A stretch of 13,856 nt of DNA from Gloeopeniophorella convolvens (Eukaryota; Basidiomycota; Agaricomycetes; Russulales), in contig WTXD01000277.1 of assembly GCA_022496205.1 (NCBI GenBank), positions 1 through 13,856 of the forward strand, written 5' to 3'. This document shows positions 8,997 through 13,856 of the stretch, one piece after another (the first letter of the stretch is position 1; each line of letters begins with the position of its first letter). Position numbers and translations under genes: made by a program. Under the pieces are notes generated by a model. The model was not told the origin of the DNA, ran no database searches, and saw nothing but the letters and a program-made list of their open reading frames with translations.

Positions 8997-9047
8997 TAAC
9001 CCTAACCCTAACATAACCCCACCTTAGAAACCCAACCCTAACCCTCA
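8997..9047. repeat. Interstitial telomere-like repeats
   Basis: TAACCCTAACCCTAAC at 8997-9012 and CCCAACCCTAACCC near 9031-9044 are short runs of the (TTAGGG)n complement used at fungal telomeres. They are too short for a terminus and could be a repair or fusion scar. Confidence 0.7.
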
Positions 9048-9304
9048 ACCACAAGTCATCCAGCCAGGGACCAGAGTCTGCTGCTCAACAGAGTCAGCAA
9101 TAGTACATGGAAGAGTGAAGAAACATACCTTATACCAGTCAAAGAAGCAAGAGATAATGAGAGGCGAGGCAGCAACAAGCCAGCAAGATCTTGCACTAGT
9201 CATCAAGTCAGAAAACTCATGTAGGACATGCTAAACACTCACATTATGCCCAGATCCATTCTATACTGACCTTAACTTGCAGGTAGTGGGCTTGCAGGTA
9301 CGGC

Positions 9305-9367
9305 AGGAGGGAAGGGAAGAGGAAAGGGAGAGAGGAAATGGGGAAAGATGGAGGGAGGAGAAGAGAG
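9305..9367. repeat. Polypurine-rich stretch (~63 bp)
   Basis: Plus-strand bases are almost all A or G, with only two T interruptions. Such tracts can form triplex DNA or arise by slippage. Open frames through it are low-complexity and not believable as genes. Confidence 0.85.
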
Positions 9368-9883
9368 CTAAACGACGTGGCAACGCGCGTCGCAAAGTTT
9401 CGTACAACACCGGGTTCAGCCGGATAGTTCACACACATGTCACATGTTCTTACTGCGCAAGTCAAATGGCTTGACTTGTCATTTCTCGAAAGCAGCAGCT
9501 GAGCGCTGAGCACTGAGTTGTCGTGCTAAGGTGCGCCTGCTATGCGCACTGTCCGCTCACACATACTAACCATCTCTCATCTACACTCCCCATCATCCCT
9601 ATGCACCTGCTGTCAAGCTCGATAACACACCAACGGTGGTCCTGCACTCACACCTCCCGCCGCAAACGCCTTCATTGGCAACGCCATCTCGCTCCTCTTG
9701 GTAACGAAGAACTGCGCCATGATGCAACCCTCGCCTCTCGCCCCCTGCTAGGCTCCCCTAGGTGATGTTAGCAATCGCACCCGACGGCATGCACCCAGCC
9801 TTGTCCCTTGCGCCCGCATCGCTGCCTCCCTCGCCCAGCTCGCTTTCCACCTCGCTGCCTACAGGCTCGCCCGGCGCGCCCTC

Positions 9884-10301
9884 ATGCGGCTCACCGCCAT
9901 CGCCTTCCGCACTGCCCTCAAATGGTGCTGCGCTAATCTGCACATGCGGTGCTCCACTCACTGCGGTCAGTGCTCTGCTGTGAATGCCCAGCGAACTGCG
10001 GTGAGTTCACCGTTGCCCATCGTCGCCGTTGTCGGTCAGCACCAGGTAAGTCTCTTTCTCTTGTCTCTATCAACTTACTTCTCTGTTCTAGGTCGCGGCC
10101 CTTGCTGGCACGCACTGTCCCGTGCTCTCGCTCTCGGTTTCCCGCACCACACCCGTCTTCCGCTTCCACCGCCCCTCCCACCACTACTTCCTGCTATGGC
10201 ACCCCCTGCCCTCTCTCGGTCTCAGCTGCATTGGCCATAGTAGCTATCTTGGCCCAAAAATCAGTGCGTGCCATTCCTGTCCGCATTCAATAGTGCGCTG
10301 A
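9884..10301 (+). CDS. Tentative two-exon frame (exons 9884-10045 and 10092-10301), unrecognised
   Basis: If the 46-bp intron at 10046-10091 is removed, the frame continues in phase 0 from CAG to GTC and stops at TGA 10299-10301, giving about 123 residues from the ATG at 9884. The frame is open upstream to 9752, with no earlier ATG. The product is rich in Ala, Leu, Cys, Arg and, in exon 2, Ser, His and Pro. No signal peptide, membrane segment or domain is recognised. The intron is better supported than the protein, and another frame could be the coding one. Treat it as a placeholder. Confidence 0.15.
10046..10091 (+). other. Candidate spliceosomal intron (46 bp)
   Basis: CAG/GTAAGT at the 5' end, a pyrimidine-rich body, the branch-like ACTTAC at 10073-10078 and TTCTAG at the 3' end. 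All match fungal introns in sequence, order and length. It supports plus-strand transcription through the GC-rich island. Confidence 0.6.
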
Positions 10302-11133
10302 CCACGCCTCCACACCCATGCCAGTCCTTACCCCTGCCCGCTCCATCCCCATTTGTCCCACTCTCCCCTGCTCCCCCGTGGTCCCACTCTGCACCCTCTC
10401 TGTGGCCTCCTGCGTGCTGGGGCATGTCCGACTAGCTGGCACGTCTGACACAGCGAGGTGCGCCTCGCGCACTGGCCGCACATGGCCCATGTACTGACTG
10501 CCACACCCACGCTACTGCCTGCTCGGCCGGCAAGCAGAACCAAAGCACGTGGCATTTGCCACACGCCACGATGAGAACGTCCACGCCATGCGACACGAAC
10601 GGGCGCGATCACGATTGCTATGCCCTGGTGACGACACCCATACCGGCAGCAACAACAATGCCGATAGCAACGGCGTTGATGGTCACAGCGACACACAGCC
10701 ACGACGGAGGATGGCAGGACCGGCAGTGGGAACAGGATCGGCGGCAGCAGCAGCGGTGGCGGGTGCACGGAAACGGCGGCGGCGGCAGATATAAACTGTA
10801 GACTCGCATTAGGTATATATAATCTAAATACAAGACACTGGTAAGGAAGGTATATGCTGGGCAGAAGGCCCAGATAAGCTGGAAGCTGTAAGATGGCTGG
10901 AAGCAGGCCCAAATTTGGCTTCAAAAGTGTGAAATCTTGTGCTAAGAAAGATAAGACTGGTAAGCATGATAAGCAAGGAATAAGATGGGGGGGTTTTTGT
11001 AGAGATGTTGTGGTCTCAGATATGAATTGCTGAATGACTCCACTGCAGTTAACCAACTATGTACTTCTGCTGCAGCTTATCATAAAAACCTTGTAACCCT
11101 TATCTTGTCTTAGACACTTGTGTTAGTGTTGCT

Positions 11134-11270
11134 GCAGCTCGGCTCAGCTCAGCTCCGGCTCGGCTAACTCCGGCTCAGCCATATCCGGACGAGCCAAGCT
11201 GAGCCAAGCCTTTTTGGGGGTCGGCTCGGCTCAGCTCGGCTCCGGAGCGGCTCGAGCCGTGGGAGCCGTC
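11134..11270. repeat. GGCTC-rich palindromic repeat cluster
   Basis: Many overlapping copies of GCTCGGCTCAGCTC face GAGCCAAGCTGAGCC at 11190-11208, so the segment can fold on itself, followed by a second GGCTC run at 11221-11270. It begins CAGCTCGGCTC, reminiscent of some hAT termini, but no paired end or 8-bp duplication was found. Confidence 0.6.
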
Positions 11271-11525
11271 CATTTTTGGTAGGTCCCCTGAGGCCAGGTT
11301 GAACCTCGTCGTGCCAGATCAGCAACGACGCAGCGTCGACGCTCATGGAGGTTCATGGCAACTCATGGTAAGTCATTACAGTTACCATGTCTTCTACTGA
11401 CATTTTTGAGCCTCAGGAGCTGTAAATCTAGCTGGTTCTCTGGAACCTGATCTGTCCTGATGTGGGCCCAGAGGTCGCTCGCTCGCTCGCATGCACACCC
11501 ACCCACTTCGCCCGCCTGCCCGCCC
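11271..11525. other. Unassigned sequence with a short CGCT microsatellite
   Basis: No gene is seen. 11476-11490 is a CGCT tetranucleotide run, followed by CACCCACCCAC and GCCCGCCTGCCCGCC. Confidence 0.5.
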
Positions 11526-11782
11526 TGTTGAGACGGACAGTGTCCTGGCGGCTCTGATTAGATTAGATATGGACCTAATGATCAAGGACTATCTTATCTT
11601 GTGTACATAATGTTCTAGACTTAAGGCTGTGCTCAGCCCCACATTCGTTTCCATGTCCCGGACTCTTCTAGGGCATTCCATGACCCACCTTGTACTCCGG
11701 TACCCACTCTTACTCCGTTTCATGTGGGTCTCCTAGGCTTTCTAAGCAGTGTTTATCACATGCTATCTGTCGCTCCTTACTG

Positions 11783-11790
11783 TATATAAG
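11783..11790 (+). promoter_or_regulatory. TATA box of LTR C
   Basis: TATATAAG; about 35 bp downstream lies AGTCTTTTGACC, which is also where the duplicated copy at 11935 begins. That fits a transcription start near 11815-11818. Confidence 0.55.
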
Positions 11791-11842
11791 GACCTCTTTC
11801 TTCGCCTTTGTAGCCTCAGTCTTTTGACCTTCTCTGACTGAG

Positions 11843-11896
11843 GCAAGTACACTACCGCTCTTTTCACTTCTACCTTATGCTTACCTTACCTTGTAG
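11843..11896 (+). other. Candidate GC-AG intron in the U5 of LTR C (54 bp)
   Basis: The 5' site AG/GCAAGT is the strong consensus typical of GC-AG introns. A CTTAC branch-like motif occurs near the 3' end and the segment ends TTGTAG. Exactly this segment is absent from the second copy at 11935-11979, whose flanking 25 and 20 nt are identical. The same AG/GCAAGT is kept in LTR A. Confidence 0.55.
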
Positions 11897-11934
11897 CGTC
11901 ACTCTGTGTCCTTCAGGTATTGCACTAATGTATT

Positions 11935-12084
11935 AGTCTTTTGACCTTCTCTGACTGAGCGTCACTCTGTGTCCTTCAGTTGTCACTCCACCCTTGCTGC
12001 GCTTCAACACCTCGCCCGCCTCGCCATCGCTGCCCGCACGCCGCCCGTGCGCCGCCTGCATGCTGCCCGCATATCGTTCCACGA
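11935..12084 (+). pseudogene. Apparent spliced-transcript (cDNA) fragment of an LTR-initiated RNA
   Basis: 11935-11959 repeats 11818-11842 exactly, and 11960-11979 repeats 11897-11916 exactly, with the 54-bp intron missing. The copy starts about where LTR C transcription should start. In LTR C the next bases are CAG/GTATTGC, a possible second donor; in the copy CAG joins instead to TTGTCACTCC and a GC-rich sequence up to 12084. This looks like reverse-transcribed RNA from a family-A LTR, spliced once or twice. The GC-rich tail has an open frame without ATG and no recognised domain. It ends at the L LTR boundary. Confidence 0.5.
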
Positions 12085-12982
12085 TGATACCCTAAGCCTG
12101 GCACAAGGGCTGTTCGTAGCACAATGCCGAGGTGAGTACCGCAAGTGCGTGGGGAAGTACTTAGCTAGAAGACTGTTGACCGAGGCGTTGGCCGGAAGGG
12201 CCGAGTGCGCCGCAATGCGCTAACCGATGCGTACGCTTCGGCCGTGCGGTAAGCCGGAAGCATGAGCAGCGCCGCCACTGCTAGAGCGACACGTGCAAGA
12301 TCGAAGTAGGCCGGCCTGTGTGTCGGAAGTATCTCCGTAATGCCGCAACTAAAGGTCGTTAGTGCGAACGGTCAAATACGCAACGTACAACTGAGTCGGC
12401 CCGAGCGATGGCCGAGAGCGTGAGCGATCCGGCTTAGTGGCAGCCGAGTAGTAGCGAAACGATATACAACGAAAGGCCAACTTAGGCCGGAGGCAGAATG
12501 AGAAGTGGACTATCCCAACCGGGGGAGTTTCTTATTGAGCCCTAAGGTCGAGAGAGGGTTTTATACAAAGGCGAGCCTTCTAACCGCAGGCCGCACACGG
12601 AAAGGTATAGTAACTCCGTTCAACCACTCATCCTGTGTTCCATCCTGAACCGATGCTACTGCTAAGTCGAAACAGCCGTCTTGTGCCAGGGCTGCAATGC
12701 CGAGGCTTAGGCCGAGGTTTCTGAGCGATCGACTGAGGTATTGGTACGCTGCGGCACATCTTGCTGATCGCGCTCCAGCCGGAGGCTTTAGTAAGCTACT
12801 CGGACACTGCGCAGAGTCGCGTTCCACAAGTGCTAGGGCTCCAGAGCTGTAAATAAGTCGGAACTGAGGGCTGGGAGGTCGGAACTAAGCGGAACAAGAA
12901 GGACTTAGCTAGGCAATACTGTCCAGTCGTAGAATCGCGAAATCGGTCCATAACATGGTCTATACGCTGCAGTGGCATATCA
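12085..12982 (-). mobile_element. LTR, family L copy 2
   Basis: It is the reverse complement of 2461-3358, with identical length (898 bp), the same TGATA...TATCA ends and only scattered single-base differences noticed. The flanking bases are ACGA on the left and TCAT on the right, so there is no target duplication. On its own strand it is preceded by a purine-rich AGGAGGATGA. Both facts fit the 3' LTR of an element whose interior runs rightward toward and beyond the window end, although a rearranged solo LTR is possible. Confidence 0.9.
12559..12565 (-). promoter_or_regulatory. TATA box of L copy 2
   Basis: TATAAAA on the minus strand, at the same LTR position as 2878-2884 in copy 1. Confidence 0.5.
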
Positions 12983-12992
12983 TCATCCTCCT
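12983..12992 (-). other. Possible polypurine tract before L copy 2
   Basis: On the minus strand AGGAGGATGA directly precedes the TGATATG start of the LTR. It is short and contains a T, so support is moderate. Confidence 0.35.
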
Positions 12993-13179
12993 AACTGAAA
13001 TCCTAACTGTCCTCAGTTAGTCGTTCGCAAAGCCATCGATAGGCCGTAGTTGGTGTGCAAGTGGCTGGTGTCGTTCAGTCGAGTTTCTGAGTTGGCTACT
13101 AAGCCGGAGGTGCTTGATGGAAAGGTCTTGAAGTGTGAAGGTCAATATTGTAGCTGCAACGTTGCAAGGGCTTTGTCCG

Positions 13180-13350
13180 AAGATCGAGTTATAGCGGCTG
13201 AATGGGCAATCGTTAGCGCAAGCGGTCAAGTGCGGCACGTACGGTGAACTCGGTTCTATCGGTGGTTGTAAGAACGACGGAATCGGCCGGCGCATTGTCG
13301 AGAACGACTGTGAGTGAGACTGAAGTAAAGGCCGCTTTGTTGCCTTCGAA
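13180..13350 (-). repeat. Diverged L-like LTR relic 1
   Basis: The order of words matches L copy 2: GAGTTATAGCGG, then CGTTAGCGCAAGCGGTCAA at 13211 (CGTTAGTGCGAACGGTCAA at 12357 in L), then ACTCGG, and later GAAGTAAAGGCC (GAAAGGCC in L). Identity is low between the conserved words. It could be an old L-family LTR or a repeated module of the element interior. Confidence 0.45.
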
Positions 13351-13489
13351 GTACGGCGTTGAGCGCTCTGGGAATCGCTAGGACCGGCACGAGTCGTTGG
13401 CTGAGTCTGCTCTTCGAAGGCCGAGTGCCTAAGCCGTGTTCTGATGTCCGTGCGAAGGAAATACAAGTGTAACTTCAAGAAAGGGGTTG

Positions 13490-13680
13490 TGCCCCGTAAT
13501 TCGATGATAGTGACTGAACGAAGAACGATTAGTACAAGCGGTAAGTTGTGCTACGCACGCGTGCTTAAGCCGCTTCGATGGTCGGCGGTACAAGCGGATC
13601 GACCGCGATGCTGCTGAGAAAAGCCGAAACGAAGTAAAGGGGTAGGCCGAGTGACTTGTTGTTCGGCAACGTTGTTCGAC
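13490..13680 (-). repeat. Diverged L-like LTR relic 2
   Basis: It shows the same word order as relic 1 and L copy 2: CCCGTAATTCG, CGATTAGTACAAGCGGTAA at 13526, TACGCACG, a GCGGATCGACCGCGATG stretch, GAAACGAAGTAAAGG and TAGGCCGAGTGAC. Its orientation is the same as L copy 2. Confidence 0.45.
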
Positions 13681-13690
13681 CACTAAGTGC

Positions 13691-13856
13691 TATAGCTTCA
13701 TGTGCCATGCCTAATGATGGACTAGATCAAAGAAACTGCTAAAACTGTGGGATCATGTGAGATAGAACAGAGATGACTTAGTGGCTGCAGGAAGCTGAGT
13801 AGGCACATATGGACCAAGACCTGCTATATCACTTGTGGAACGGCCCGACCGCAGAA
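13691..13856. other. Window-end sequence, unassigned
   Basis: No gene is visible. CACTTGTGGAACG at 13830-13842 matches 2611-2623 of L copy 1 over 13 nt in the plus orientation, which may be chance or the start of another relic. Confidence 0.3.

Larger units (their letters stand above)
9500..10800. other. GC-rich island with gene-like features
   Basis: Base composition changes sharply from the AT-rich sequence on its left to a CpG-rich stretch that ends near 10800. It contains one well-formed intron (10046-10091) and several Pro/Ser/Ala-rich open frames, for example 9762-9983. No frame shows a recognisable domain, and the long minus-strand frame at 10328-11056 is low-complexity. It could be a fragment of a host gene, of a retroelement gag, or of a captured transcript. 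10801-10980 on its right is AT-richer and shows no gene. Confidence 0.4.
8706..11006. mobile_element. Possible 2.3-kb unit bounded by 26-bp inverted repeats
   Basis: ATCTCTACAAAAACCC at 8706 and the following bases to 8731 match the reverse complement of 10981-11006 at 24 of 26 positions. The ends could be the termini of a DNA element or two inverted copies of a shorter repeat. No convincing target duplication flanks them and no transposase is seen between them. The inside is unlike its surroundings: telomere-like repeats, a purine tract and a GC-rich island. Confidence 0.35.
11526..11932 (+). mobile_element. LTR, family A copy C
   Basis: It starts TGTTGAGACGGACAG and shows the same ordered landmarks as LTR A in opposite orientation: two U3 repeat units, TTATCACATG at 11753, TATATAAG at 11783, CCTCAGTC at 11815, CTGACTGAGGCAAGT and a final GTATTGC...AATG. 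The left end is clear. The right end is placed by alignment with copy A and is uncertain by a few bases. A second, shortened copy of its transcript start follows directly (see 11935). Confidence 0.7.

Noticed and set aside
9277..9474. 65-codon frame over the polypurine tract
   Set aside because: Composition is set by the purine run (Glu/Arg/Gly) with no other coding sign.
9700..9751. A further intron GTAACG...CTAG in the GC-rich island
   Set aside because: There is no branch-like motif and the donor is weak, unlike the intron at 10046.
10328..11056. 242-codon minus-strand frame
   Set aside because: Low-complexity Leu/Pro/Cys/Arg composition, no domain, opposite to the intron's strand, and it crosses the right 26-bp inverted repeat.
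13017..13478. 153-codon minus-strand frame
   Set aside because: It covers an L-like relic, has no recognised motif, and its Ser/Arg/Gln-rich composition looks like chance in a CpG-rich stretch.

Overview
The window looks like repeat-dense DNA from a filamentous fungus, most likely a basidiomycete (Agaricomycetes). The evidence is a Ty3/gypsy chromovirus with Agaricomycete-style integrase and chromodomain, spliceosomal introns of about 46-54 bp with CTTAC branch sites, and short TTAGGG-type telomeric repeats. No intact protein-coding gene, tRNA, rRNA or CRISPR array is visible. The window is a nest of retroelements and relics, with one unexplained GC-rich segment.

Layout. 1-452 is an LTR (family A) read on the minus strand. 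It abuts, or interrupts, a degenerate chromovirus at 453-5520: reverse transcriptase and RNase H at about 940-2457, integrase and chromodomain at 3363-4790, a polypurine tract at 4854-4866 and a 654-bp 3' LTR at 4867-5520. Its pol carries seven in-frame stop codons and a 37-bp tandem duplication. It is split by a young 898-bp solo LTR (family L, copy 1, 2461-3358) flanked by a 4-bp target duplication; removing the insertion and one duplication restores the frame. 5834-6531 is a 698-bp non-autonomous Tc1/mariner-type element with perfect 25-bp inverted termini and TA duplications. About 6840-6980 and 7790-7930 are diverged family-A relics in opposite orientations. 8706-11006 is bounded by a 26-bp imperfect inverted repeat and holds interstitial telomere-like repeats, a polypurine stretch and a GC-rich island with a well-formed intron. 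11526-11932 is another family-A LTR (copy C, plus strand). It is followed at 11935 by a second copy of its transcript start from which one or two introns have been precisely removed. 12085-12982 is L copy 2 on the minus strand, also 898 bp. 12983-13690 holds a possible polypurine tract and two diverged L-like relics.

How the parts relate. The chromovirus is the oldest readable layer, since its damage fits C-to-T decay at CpG and CpA. The L LTRs are nearly identical to each other, CpG-rich and recent. The strongest leads for follow-up are the exact 16-nt duplication of the chromovirus polypurine tract inside pol (a candidate central PPT) and the spliced-transcript copy next to LTR C.
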